DNA of 64,000 nt from Acidobacteriaceae bacterium KBS 83. GTDB taxonomy: Bacteria > Acidobacteriota > Terriglobia > Terriglobales > Acidobacteriaceae. Positions 19,294-27,771 of the stretch are shown in pieces (positions within the stretch are counted from its first letter, which is position 1; each line of letters starts with the position of its first letter). Made by a program: the position numbers and the translations under genes. The notes under the pieces are model-generated. The model saw nothing but the letters and a program-made list of their open reading frames with translations. It had not been told where the DNA came from and made no database searches. The DNA is taken from NCBI GenBank assembly GCA_000381585.1, contig KB906735.1, forward strand, positions 542,836 through 606,835. The letters are read 5' to 3'.

Positions 19294-21995
19294 TCTCCTC
19301 CATCCGCGCCGCTCTCGCCCGCACGCGTGCCTTCCTCAATAAGCCAATCGGTGACGCCGACCTCGAGCAGGAGCTCTCCTCGCATCTCGACTTCGCCATT
19401 GAAGAGAACATCCAACGCGGCCTCTCGCCTGAAGAGGCGCGCCGTCACGCATTCATCCGCTTCGGCGGCGTTCAGCAATCGCGTGAGCAGCAGCGCGCCG
19501 CGCGGGGCCTCCCGGCGCTCGATATCCTGATGCAGGATCTCCGCTATACCCTCCGCACCCTGCGCCGCGATCGCGGCTTCACCTTCATCGCCATCCTCAT
19601 ACTTGCCCTCGGCATCGGAGCAAACATCGCTGTCTTCAGCGTGGTCAACACGCTCATGCTGCGCCCCCTGCCCCTCCGCGATCCTGCGCGGCTGCTCTGG
19701 ATCGGGCCTAAGGTCTTCGACGGTAATTGGTCCGCCGCCACCTACTCCATTGACGCGTGGCAGGAGCTCCGTGAACGCAACCGCTCCTATCAGGACGTGG
19801 GCGGCTACTTTGCGTTCTCATCTCCAGACAACATCAAGCTCATGGGCCATGGCGACCCGCGTCCCGCTACCGGAATCATGGTCACCGACAACTTCTTTCA
19901 GGTGCTCGGCGTCACGCCGTCGATGGGCCGCCTCTTCCGTGCGAGTGAGTCTTTGCCGGGTGCGCCGAATGTCACTGTGCTCAGCAATGCCTTCTGGCGG
20001 CGTCAGTTCCACGCCGATCCCAACATCATCGGCGCACCCATCGACATCGGCGGCGGACAGACCATGACGGTTATTGGCGTGTTGCCGCCCAGCTTTGACT
20101 TCGGCGCCGTCTTCGCGCCCGGTACGCGCGCCGATCTCTTCACTCCGATGAACTACGACCAGGTCCGCCAGTGGGGCAACACCATCACACTCATAGGCCG
20201 CCTCACGCCCAGGGCCACTCTCGGTCAGGCACGCGGTGAAGCCGCGCTGCTCTTCCCCAAGCTCGATTTCCGCAAAGACCACCCTGAGTACAAGGAGAAC
20301 TACAGCGCCTATCCCACGCCGCTCAAGGAGTACGTCAGCGGCAAGCTCCACCGCTCGCTCATCGTGCTGTGGTCGGCCGTCGGCCTCATTCTCCTTATCG
20401 TCTGCGTCAACCTGTCGAACCTGCTGCTCGCCCGTGCCGCCGCGCGGACCAAGGAGTTCGCGCTGCGCGGCGCACTTGGCGCCAGCCGCGGCCGCATCAT
20501 CCGTCAGTTGCTTACGGAGAGCCTTCTGCTCTCCGGCGTCGGCTCTCTCTTTGGCCTGGTACTGGCCTTTGCCATCACCTTCTGGCTGCGCCATCAAAGC
20601 TCGATCGCTCTACCGCTGCTCAACGATGTGCGGGTGGACGGCACCGCCCTTCTCTGGACCGTCCTCGTCGCCGTCGCCACTGCCGTGCTCTTCGGCCTCG
20701 CGCCCGGATTCCGCATGTCCAGCAACGACCTGCAGGAGTCGCTCAAGGACACCGGTGGTCACGGCGCAAGCGACGGCCGTCGCCACGAGCGTCTTCGCGC
20801 TGTGCTCGTCATCTCTGAAGTCGCACTCGCCTGCGTGCTCCTCGTGGGCGCCGGCTTGCTCCTGCGTAGCTTTCTTCGCGTGCTCAATGTAGATCTCGGC
20901 TTCCAGCCCGCCTACGCTGCGTCGATCAAAGTCGACTACAACGATGGCGGCGATATCAACAAACGCGGCGCCATCCTACAAAACATTCTGACCCGGATCA
21001 GCGCTATCCCCGGTGTCGAGCACGCCGGCACCTCGGACAACTTGCCTCTTGAGCGCAATCGTTGCTGGGGTATTCCACATTTGAAGGGCGTAGACCAGAG
21101 CCACATCCAGGGCCAGTGCGCTTTGGTTTATATCGTCACACCCGGCTACCTCCCCGCTTTGGGTGTGCCCATCACTGGCCGTGACTTCAACTGGGGAGAC
21201 GGCCCGCTCGCGCCGCAGCCCGATCCCAAGAAACCCCTCCCGCCCCCAGACGGCAAGCACTACTCAGAGCCCGTCATCATCCTGAATGAAAGCACCGCAC
21301 GCCATCTCTTCCCCAATGGGGACGCTGTTGGCCACGTGATCGAAGCCGCCAGCAGCGACATGCGCATCATCGGTACCATCCCTGATGTCCACCTCACCAG
21401 CGTGGAGGGCCCGCCGGATTCGCAGGTGTATTACCCCGCAACACAGCAAGAGCCAGAGGGTGCCGAACTCGTCATTCGCAGCAAGGTTCCGCCGGAACAG
21501 CTCGCGTCCACCGTCTTGCACACTCTGCGCGAGATCAATCCCGGGCAGGCCGCCGTACCACTTCGCCCCATCCAGTCCCTTGTCGACCACGCTGTTTCGC
21601 CTCGCCGCTTCTTCGTGCTGCTGGTCGGCACCTTCGCTGCACTCGGCCTGCTGCTCGCCGCACTCGGCATCTACGGTGTCATCTCCTACTCGGTCACGCG
21701 CCAGACGCTCGAGATCGGCATCCGCATGGCGCTTGGTGCCACCGCCGCGCGCGTGCAGTTCGGCGTCATCTTCCGTACCATGCGTCTCGCGCTCATCGGC
21801 ATCGTCGTCGGCGCAGTCATGTCGCTCATCGTCGCTTCGCTTATCTCCGCGATGCTCTTCAACACCGCGCCTACAGACCCGGCAACCTTCGCAGTCATGG
21901 TCGCTCTGCTCACCGTCGTCGCAATCCTCGCCGGTTATATTCCGGCGCGCCGCGCCTCACGCGTCAACCCGATGGTCGCCCTCCGCGGCAACTGA
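19290..21995 (+). CDS. ADOP-type ABC permease with N-terminal prefix domain, coupled to padR
   Basis: A 901-residue permease. An N-terminal cytoplasmic prefix of about 75 residues (DLEQELSSHLDFAIEENIQR, then GLSPEEARRHAFIRFGG) precedes the first helix. The two MacB-FtsX halves follow, with FTFIAILILALGIGANIAVF at the first helix and EIGIRMALGATAARVQFGVI near the end. The prefix is typical of ADOP proteins encoded next to PadR and may couple regulator or partner binding to the permease. No ATPase is encoded nearby. Translation is coupled to padR by a 4-base overlap. Substrate unknown; MacB relatives handle peptides, lipoproteins or macrolides. Confidence 0.93.
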   Translation: MISSIRAALARTRAFLNKPIGDADLEQELSSHLDFAIEENIQRGLSPEEARRHAFIRFGGVQQSREQQRAARGLPALDILMQDLRYTLRTLRRDRGFTFIAILILALGIGANIAVFSVVNTLMLRPLPLRDPARLLWIGPKVFDGNWSAATYSIDAWQELRERNRSYQDVGGYFAFSSPDNIKLMGHGDPRPATGIMVTDNFFQVLGVTPSMGRLFRASESLPGAPNVTVLSNAFWRRQFHADPNIIGAPIDIGGGQTMTVIGVLPPSFDFGAVFAPGTRADLFTPMNYDQVRQWGNTITLIGRLTPRATLGQARGEAALLFPKLDFRKDHPEYKENYSAYPTPLKEYVSGKLHRSLIVLWSAVGLILLIVCVNLSNLLLARAAARTKEFALRGALGASRGRIIRQLLTESLLLSGVGSLFGLVLAFAITFWLRHQSSIALPLLNDVRVDGTALLWTVLVAVATAVLFGLAPGFRMSSNDLQESLKDTGGHGASDGRRHERLRAVLVISEVALACVLLVGAGLLLRSFLRVLNVDLGFQPAYAASIKVDYNDGGDINKRGAILQNILTRISAIPGVEHAGTSDNLPLERNRCWGIPHLKGVDQSHIQGQCALVYIVTPGYLPALGVPITGRDFNWGDGPLAPQPDPKKPLPPPDGKHYSEPVIILNESTARHLFPNGDAVGHVIEAASSDMRIIGTIPDVHLTSVEGPPDSQVYYPATQQEPEGAELVIRSKVPPEQLASTVLHTLREINPGQAAVPLRPIQSLVDHAVSPRRFFVLLVGTFAALGLLLAALGIYGVISYSVTRQTLEIGIRMALGATAARVQFGVIFRTMRLALIGIVVGAVMSLIVASLISAMLFNTAPTDPATFAVMVALLTVVAILAGYIPARRASRVNPMVALRGN

Positions 21996-22193
21996 AGCAC
22001 AGCGTTATCACAGGCAGGCCCGGTCTTGAATGAGGCAACAACCGCAACTCGTCTAACAGGGACCGCGCCATTTTTAGGTTGCCGCTGTGAGTCGACTCTC
22101 TACTTCCGTGGGAGCCTTCACTCCGCCGCGGTGCAATTCCCTCATGCTTCATCCCGCTGCTAACCTGCATTGCAGAAAGCACTGCGACTATTT

Positions 22194-22643
22194 ATGAAGC
22201 GCTGGTCCGCTCTCATTCTCTTCTTGTTATCCGTGCCCCTTGCCCTCGCCGCTGCGGCAGATTCGCCCGCGTATCAGGACGGTATCCTCACCAAAGTCCG
22301 CACCACCGTCGTTGACAATGCATGCTCCACTTCGACACAATCCGACGCTGCTACCTACGGCAACACGGCGCGCCGGACCATCGATGCCTCCGCACGCTGC
22401 TCCGACATCCGCGGGACAATCTACACCGTCGCGGTGGCAGGCACAGAATACGAACTCACTCCCGACCACTCCCGCGTCGCAAGAGCATCCGCATACCTTC
22501 CGCTCAGCGCGACCATCCTGAAGCAAAGCAGTTTGGCGAATCACATGCCCGGCACCGCCGTGAGGCTCCGCCGCGATGATGACGGCTTTCTCGTGCTCGT
22601 AGGCAAGCGCGAGTCGCACTACCGTGTCTTCGTCGCGCACTAA
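22194..22643 (+). CDS. Small secreted protein of unknown function
   Basis: 149 residues from ATG 22194; a TTG eight codons upstream is the longest alternative. A signal peptide (MKRWSALILFLLSVPLALAAA) is followed by a beta-rich mature domain with YQDGILTKVRTTVVDNACST, then CSDIRGTIYTVAVAGTEYEL and ending in SHYRVFVAH. It contains two cysteines in the mature part. I do not recognise a named family; similar short secreted proteins are common near acidobacterial transporters. It stands between two ADOP genes and converges on the second, with 33 bp between stops. Confidence 0.65.
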   Translation: MKRWSALILFLLSVPLALAAAADSPAYQDGILTKVRTTVVDNACSTSTQSDAATYGNTARRTIDASARCSDIRGTIYTVAVAGTEYELTPDHSRVARASAYLPLSATILKQSSLANHMPGTAVRLRRDDDGFLVLVGKRESHYRVFVAH

Positions 22644-22676
22644 CGGACGACCCGCAGATCTGCTCCGCCCTCCAAA

Positions 22677-25142
22677 CTACTCTGCCCTCATAGACACAAT
22701 CGGATCCACGCGGCTCGCCCGCCATGCCGGCGCGGCGCTCGCACCCAGCGCCACCATCGCGAACACAACCGTCGCCGCGCCCATCAGCCATGGATCATTC
22801 GCGCTGGGCTCGTACAGCAACCCCGAGATGACTCTCCTTGCGGTGCACGAGCCGGCAATACCCAGCACGACTCCCGCGGCGGTCAGGTTCAGTGCCTGCC
22901 CGACAATCCGCGCTGTGATGTCCCTCCGGTTCGCACCCAATGCCATGCGAATGCCGATCTCAAGCGTTCTCCGAATGACCTGCTGTGTCAGCAGTCCATA
23001 AATCCCCAACGCGGCAACTACGAGAGCCATGCCTGCAAATCCTCCCAGCAGCACGGTTCGGAAGCGCGGCTGTGCGCGCTGCTCGTACAGGATGGTCTGC
23101 ATCGCTTTCATGTTGGAGATTAGTGCCTCTTGGTCCACACTGGTCGCCGCTTGCTGCACCTGCTCGGAGATCCCCATCGGATCGGCCGCCGTGCGCATTA
23201 CCAGCGTGGTCGCTTGCCCCGGCGCCTGCGTCACTGGCCGGTACACTGCCGGCGCCGTGATGTGGCCCATCTCACGAAACACGTTCGTGGTTTTTACGTT
23301 CCCCACCACGCCCACAACTGTCAACCACGGCGACGAATGATCTTCCGGGCTCACCAGCTTGATCTGCCGTCCCAGCGCGTCACCCGACGGGAAATACTCC
23401 TGGGCCAGCTTCGCATTGATCAGAGCGACAGCTTGTGTGTCTTTGCGATCGCTGGCCGCGAAATTCCGTCCTGCCAGCAACGGGACCTCCGCCGTGCGAA
23501 GGTACTCCGCGCTCACTACCTGACTCGCCACGTTATGCGCCGCCGAGCGTGCATCGAATGTCCTCCCCGCGACGGCCAGTACGTCGGAGCCCAGCGGCAG
23601 CACGCTTGACGCTAGGAATCCGCTCCGGACACCGGGGAGCGTCGAGAGCCGCTGCAGCATTGCCTCTGCCTTCCGCTCCTGCACATCCGCATCCGCCCCC
23701 GGCTTCGTCGGCAGATTCAACTCTGCCGTCAATAGATGGTCCGCACGATATCCCAGCGATTCGGCCGACAGCCGTGCGAGGCTCGTCCCGAGTAGCGTTG
23801 CGCCAGTCAATAGCATCAGCGACAGAGCGACCTGCAGCACCACCATCATCTTTGCTGCGCTCTGCGTTGCAACACCGCCGCCTCGCGCATCACTCTTCAG
23901 CGCATCAGTCAGGTCCATCCGCGAAGCGCGCCATGCGGGCGCCACACCACACACTAACGTGCACAGCACGCTCAACACCGCCACAAACAACAGAATCTGC
24001 CAGCGCATCTCCACTACATTTCCCGGCGGCAGCTCCACCGGATTCGTCGCGTGAAAGATGTGCAGCACTGCTTCGGCCAGCCCCACACCGCCGGCCGCTC
24101 CACACATCGAGAGCACGAGCGACTCAGTCAGCAACTGCCGCGTCATACGCGCCCGGCCGCAACCGATCGACGCGCGGATCGCCATCTCCCGCTGCCGCTC
24201 CGCCGACCGCCCCAGCAGCAGGCCCGCTACATTCACGCACACAATCAGCAGCACCAGTGCTACCGCAGCAGAGAGCATCATCAACCCCTGGCGAAGGTTG
24301 CGTCCCGCGAGCCACGTAAACTCTGCCTGCAGATTCAGCACCACCGGCACTGATGGCGGCATCACCATGTTTCGCGGACGCTCCCCTGCAATGCTCGCCT
24401 CGATCGCCGCCAACTCCTGCTCCGCTGCCGCACGCGAGACTCCCGGCCGCAGCCGTCCGAAGACCCCCGCCGGTGTTTTCCACGGCTGCCGCACAAAATC
24501 GCTGTCCGGGGTAATCACAGTCCACAAGCTCGTCTCGCGCGGATAGAACGAGAAGCACTCTGGCATGACGCCCACCACCAGGCACGCGCGCTGGTCGAGC
24601 GTCAGAGCCCGCCCCGGCGCTGTTTTGTCCGCTCCCAACTGATCGCGCCAGTAGGCATAGGACACAACGACAGCACAGCCGCCCGTAGCATCGCGCGGCT
24701 CAAACACGCGCCCATACTGCGCCTGCACCCCAAGCATGGAGAAAAAGCCGTCGCTCACCGGAATCGCCAGCACCCTCTGCCGCTTGCCGTACCACTCCGC
24801 CGTCTGGCTCCCTGTCGCCCAAGAGAGTGCGGCCAGCGATGCGAAGCTCCGGCTCCGCCGCTGCCATTCTTGAAAGTCACGATACGTGTCGAACCACTCG
24901 CCCGTTGCCCGATGCTCGGGCGAGCTCTGCCACATAATCGTCAACTGCTTCGCATCGCGATATGGAAGCGGCCGCAGAATCACCGCCTCCACGATGGAAA
25001 ACATGGCCGCGTTCAGCCCGATGCCCAATGCAAGCACCGAGATGACTACCAGCGAGAACACGGGACGACGCAATAACATCCGCACACCAAACCGCAGATC
25101 CTGCGCGACACTCTCCCACCAGTCAAAGCCCCACGTTTTCAT
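22677..25142 (-). CDS. ADOP-type ABC permease (MacB/FtsX fold), orphan
   Basis: A third duplicated orphan permease, about 821 residues from ATG 25142; a GTG four codons earlier is possible. Order: short cytoplasmic start (MKTWGFDWWESVAQDLRFGV), helix 1 (VFSLVVISVLALGIGLNAAM), periplasmic core, three helices, second core, three helices. The late FtsX signature is EIGIRMALGANRRDITARIV. The predicted N-terminus has no prefix domain, unlike the padR-linked paralogue. It runs opposite to kdsA, and the 135-bp gap must hold both promoters. ATPase partner absent. Confidence 0.92.
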   Translation of the reverse strand: MKTWGFDWWESVAQDLRFGVRMLLRRPVFSLVVISVLALGIGLNAAMFSIVEAVILRPLPYRDAKQLTIMWQSSPEHRATGEWFDTYRDFQEWQRRSRSFASLAALSWATGSQTAEWYGKRQRVLAIPVSDGFFSMLGVQAQYGRVFEPRDATGGCAVVVSYAYWRDQLGADKTAPGRALTLDQRACLVVGVMPECFSFYPRETSLWTVITPDSDFVRQPWKTPAGVFGRLRPGVSRAAAEQELAAIEASIAGERPRNMVMPPSVPVVLNLQAEFTWLAGRNLRQGLMMLSAAVALVLLIVCVNVAGLLLGRSAERQREMAIRASIGCGRARMTRQLLTESLVLSMCGAAGGVGLAEAVLHIFHATNPVELPPGNVVEMRWQILLFVAVLSVLCTLVCGVAPAWRASRMDLTDALKSDARGGGVATQSAAKMMVVLQVALSLMLLTGATLLGTSLARLSAESLGYRADHLLTAELNLPTKPGADADVQERKAEAMLQRLSTLPGVRSGFLASSVLPLGSDVLAVAGRTFDARSAAHNVASQVVSAEYLRTAEVPLLAGRNFAASDRKDTQAVALINAKLAQEYFPSGDALGRQIKLVSPEDHSSPWLTVVGVVGNVKTTNVFREMGHITAPAVYRPVTQAPGQATTLVMRTAADPMGISEQVQQAATSVDQEALISNMKAMQTILYEQRAQPRFRTVLLGGFAGMALVVAALGIYGLLTQQVIRRTLEIGIRMALGANRRDITARIVGQALNLTAAGVVLGIAGSCTARRVISGLLYEPSANDPWLMGAATVVFAMVALGASAAPAWRASRVDPIVSMRAE

Positions 25143-25240
25143 GCTTCCCCCCACTCATGGGAACATTCTTCTAAGTCGGCGCGTACCCTTACCTTCTGCT
25201 CAACAGGACAGACCTTTCCATGCCCGTTCGTCAAGTGACT

Positions 25241-25270
25241 CTGACTCGCAGGCGCGTCACCGCGTATCCT
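25241..25270 (+). promoter_or_regulatory. Possible kdsA promoter (CTGACT-N18-TATCCT)
   Basis: A -35-like CTGACT at 25241-25246 and a -10-like TATCCT at 25265-25270 with an 18-base spacer. The GTG start of kdsA lies 7 bases after the -10, so the message could begin at or next to the start codon. Confidence 0.4.
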
Positions 25271-25277
25271 TTCCTCT

Positions 25278-26093
25278 GTGAGCAAACACGACTTCGAAAT
25301 CGGCAACGTCCCTGTCGGCCGTGGCCAGCTCTTCCTCATCGCCGGTCCCTGCGTTATCGAGAGCGAACAGCACGCCCGCATGATGGCTGACTCCATCCAG
25401 CGCATCGCCAGCGATCTCGGCATCCCCTACATCTTCAAAGCCTCCTATGACAAAGCGAATCGCACCTCGGTCTCGAGCTTCCGGGGTCCCGGTCTCGTCG
25501 AGGGCACACGCATCTTGAGGCGCATCGCTGAGGAGACCCGCCTCCCCGTCCTCACCGACGTGCACGAGCCCGACCATTGCGCCACCGTGGCGGAAGCCTG
25601 CGACGTCCTCCAGATCCCCGCCTTCCTCTGTCGCCAGACCGACCTGCTCGTCGCCGCCGGCAAAACTGGCCGCGCCATCAACGTGAAGAAGGGACAGTTC
25701 GTCGCGCCCCAGGACATGAAGCACGCCGTTGAAAAGATCGCCTCCACCGGGAACACCCGCGTCTTCCTCACCGAGCGCGGCGCCAGCTTCGGCTATCACA
25801 ATCTCGTCGTAGACATGCGCTCGCTCCCGATCATGCGCACCCTCGCACCGGTCGTCTTCGACGGCACGCATTCCGTCCAGACGCCCTCCGCCGCTAATGG
25901 AGTCTCCGGCGGCCAACCCGAGTTCATCCCCGTCCTCGCACGCGCCGCCGTCGCTGCCGGCATCGATGGCATCTTCCTGGAAGTCCACAACGATCCTGCC
26001 AGCGCCAAGTCAGATGGCGCCAACGCGCTTCATCTCGACCGACTCAAACCCTTGCTTGGGCAGCTACTTGCCATCCACTCGGCAATCTCCTGA
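25278..26093 (+). CDS. kdsA: 3-deoxy-8-phosphooctulonate synthase (KDO-8-P synthase)
   Basis: A 271-residue aldolase condensing phosphoenolpyruvate with arabinose 5-phosphate, the entry to the lipopolysaccharide core sugar KDO. Family signatures: LIAGPCVIESEQHA, KASYDKANRTS, SFRGPG, and the C-terminal FLEVHNDPASAKSDGANAL. Cys25 in AGPCVIE marks the metal-dependent class; the E. coli type has Asn there. The GTG start lacks a Shine-Dalgarno site and may be leaderless. A degenerate copy of its 3' end occurs at 29404-29497. In several Proteobacteria kdsA adjoins pyrG; here 13 kb of other genes separate them. Confidence 0.97.
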   Translation: MSKHDFEIGNVPVGRGQLFLIAGPCVIESEQHARMMADSIQRIASDLGIPYIFKASYDKANRTSVSSFRGPGLVEGTRILRRIAEETRLPVLTDVHEPDHCATVAEACDVLQIPAFLCRQTDLLVAAGKTGRAINVKKGQFVAPQDMKHAVEKIASTGNTRVFLTERGASFGYHNLVVDMRSLPIMRTLAPVVFDGTHSVQTPSAANGVSGGQPEFIPVLARAAVAAGIDGIFLEVHNDPASAKSDGANALHLDRLKPLLGQLLAIHSAIS

Positions 26094-26237
26094 CAACGTG
26101 ATTGTTCCGCTCGGTGCAGGGCTGAAAGATGAAGCGTCGACGAATCTCGAACGTTTCTTGCAAGAGGAACTAATAGGACCCGGAACAGTCGGTAGGTCCA
26201 TCTGGGCCCACAAGATCATTCTTGCGCCCTGATAGTC

Positions 26238-27284
26238 TCACGCGATTGCCTCAGGAGTTTCGACGTTCTCCTGAGACGCAGCCGCCGGAAGGTTTTCCGG
26301 ACAGTAGCGAGTTGCTCGACTCATCGCCCAATTTGCGAACGCGCATATCGCCAGTGTGGCGGCAGATGAGAACAGGATCGCTCGGGTCATAGGGACGAGC
26401 AGCAACGTACTGAGGAACTCCAGTGCGATGAGGAGCAGCAGCAGAATCACGATGGCACGGCGTGGCATGTAGGAGCAGACCAGCGCACCAAGTGGCGCAC
26501 CAATCGCTACGACGGGCACTGCGGCAAGCCAGTAACTCGTCACAATTGGTCCGAAATCCCGCAGGACCGCCAGATGGAAGATAAAACCGGCAAGGGACAC
26601 CATTGCCATCAGAAGAACGGTAGTAGGGGTAGCGATCTTCTCGCTGATGCGAAACAGCAGCACCATCGCCATAAAGGCGATCGTATTTGCTCCCGAACCG
26701 ACCAATGCACTGACAGCGCCGCCGATCAAACCTACGATAATGAGGACCCACTTCTCTTGCGCCCCGAAGATTGGCAAAGCTTCGTTACGCGACTCGTGGT
26801 CGCTGCGGTTGATCAGCACGAGGGCGACTCCAAGGCTGCTCACCATAACAGTGAAAGAGGCCCGTGCCAGAGCAGGCGGGAAGACGGGAGCTATGTAATG
26901 TGCTCCAAGCGCAACGCCGGCAACACCAGGCAGTCCGGCGTAGAGGAGCGCACGCCGCTCAATCGGAATACGGAGGTAGAGGATACTCAGCGATGCTGCG
27001 CCCATTCCCACCGTCTGAATAGCCAGCGAGAAGTTCCGGGCAATTGCCGCTGGAATATGAAGCAACTTGGTGAAGACCGGAAAGGCTATAGCGCCCCCGC
27101 CCTCACTCGTACCTCCGCCCACGAGTGACCCAAAGACCATGGTCACCGCCACACGCCAATTCGCAAACAGCGCATGAAAGGCAGCGTCCCGTCCGCTCGC
27201 TGCCCATGCAATCCACACAACCAGGGCTAACCCCAGATTGAAGCGAAGCGCGCGTTTGCGGAAGCGTGCTCTTTCCGTAGCCAT
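26238..27284 (-). CDS. Sulfite exporter TauE/SafE family membrane transporter
   Basis: A 348-residue polytopic protein of the TauE/SafE (TSUP) family. The characteristic loop is SLVGGGTSEGGGAIAFPVF, followed by FSLAIQTVGMGAASLSI; a second repeat has GGAVSALVGSGANTIAFMAM. ATG 27284 is chosen because the upstream gene stops at 27289, leaving only four bases between them; longer frames would overlap that gene. Family members move sulfite, sulfoacetate or other organosulfur anions; the substrate here is not known. It is likely the second gene of a two-gene operon with the Cys-containing secreted protein. Confidence 0.85.
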   Translation of the reverse strand: MATERARFRKRALRFNLGLALVVWIAWAASGRDAAFHALFANWRVAVTMVFGSLVGGGTSEGGGAIAFPVFTKLLHIPAAIARNFSLAIQTVGMGAASLSILYLRIPIERRALLYAGLPGVAGVALGAHYIAPVFPPALARASFTVMVSSLGVALVLINRSDHESRNEALPIFGAQEKWVLIIVGLIGGAVSALVGSGANTIAFMAMVLLFRISEKIATPTTVLLMAMVSLAGFIFHLAVLRDFGPIVTSYWLAAVPVVAIGAPLGALVCSYMPRRAIVILLLLLIALEFLSTLLLVPMTRAILFSSAATLAICAFANWAMSRATRYCPENLPAAASQENVETPEAIA

Positions 27285-27288
27285 AGAA

Positions 27289-27666
27289 TTAGCGACGATC
27301 GGGCGCAATTGAGGCGACCACGATTCCGTGCGAGTCACCATGGGCGTACACTGTTCCGCTAACCTTGACGTGCTCTCCAGCAAACGGTAGAAGTTTGGCA
27401 TTCTGCGAGGATGATGGCGTCTTGCTGTCGATGGGCAGGAAGATCGCGCCGTCATCGCGCAGGATTACGAGCGGTGAACCACTCTTTGCGCAAGCTTTTG
27501 CGCATGCACTACTAATTGGCTTTTCAAGACCCTTCGTATATGCGCACGAGGAGTCGATCACCCAGCCGCTGATCGATGTACTCTTGCCGTTGTTGCCGCT
27601 TTGACTTACGCCTAGGATTGGAACGGCAGCTGCCATTACGGCCCACAACATCGCTTTTCGTTTCAT
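27289..27666 (-). CDS. Small secreted protein with C-x13-C-x3-C pattern
   Basis: 125 residues: signal peptide (MKRKAMLWAVMAAAVPILGVSQS), then a compact domain. It starts GWVIDSSCAYTKGLEKPISS and continues ACAKACAKSGSPLVILRDDG, with three cysteines, then GEHVKVSGTVYAHGDSHGI, an OB-like strand pair. Similar short acidobacterial proteins carry a DSSC..C...C pattern and are annotated only as hypothetical. The cysteines could bind a metal or form a disulfide; no CXXCH haem site exists. The ATG has GGAGAACGC in front. Four bases separate its stop from the TauE/SafE start, so it may act with that transporter. Confidence 0.75.
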   Translation of the reverse strand: MKRKAMLWAVMAAAVPILGVSQSGNNGKSTSISGWVIDSSCAYTKGLEKPISSACAKACAKSGSPLVILRDDGAIFLPIDSKTPSSSQNAKLLPFAGEHVKVSGTVYAHGDSHGIVVASIAPDRR

Positions 27667-27771
27667 GCGTTCTCCAAGGTCTTGCTCCGCAGGGATGATA
27701 CTGGGCCACTACAACACTATCTATCCATCGAAGGGTTGACTTGAGCAGGCGCGAAGAGTGTTACACAGTCT

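Noticed and set aside
25897-26232. Separate small gene after kdsA
   Set aside because: Most of it overlaps kdsA in another frame, and the remaining 140 bp has no start with a ribosome site.
27285-27455. Longer N-terminus for the TauE/SafE protein
   Set aside because: It would overlap the Cys-pattern gene, and the Arg/Ser-rich translation lacks any membrane or signal feature.
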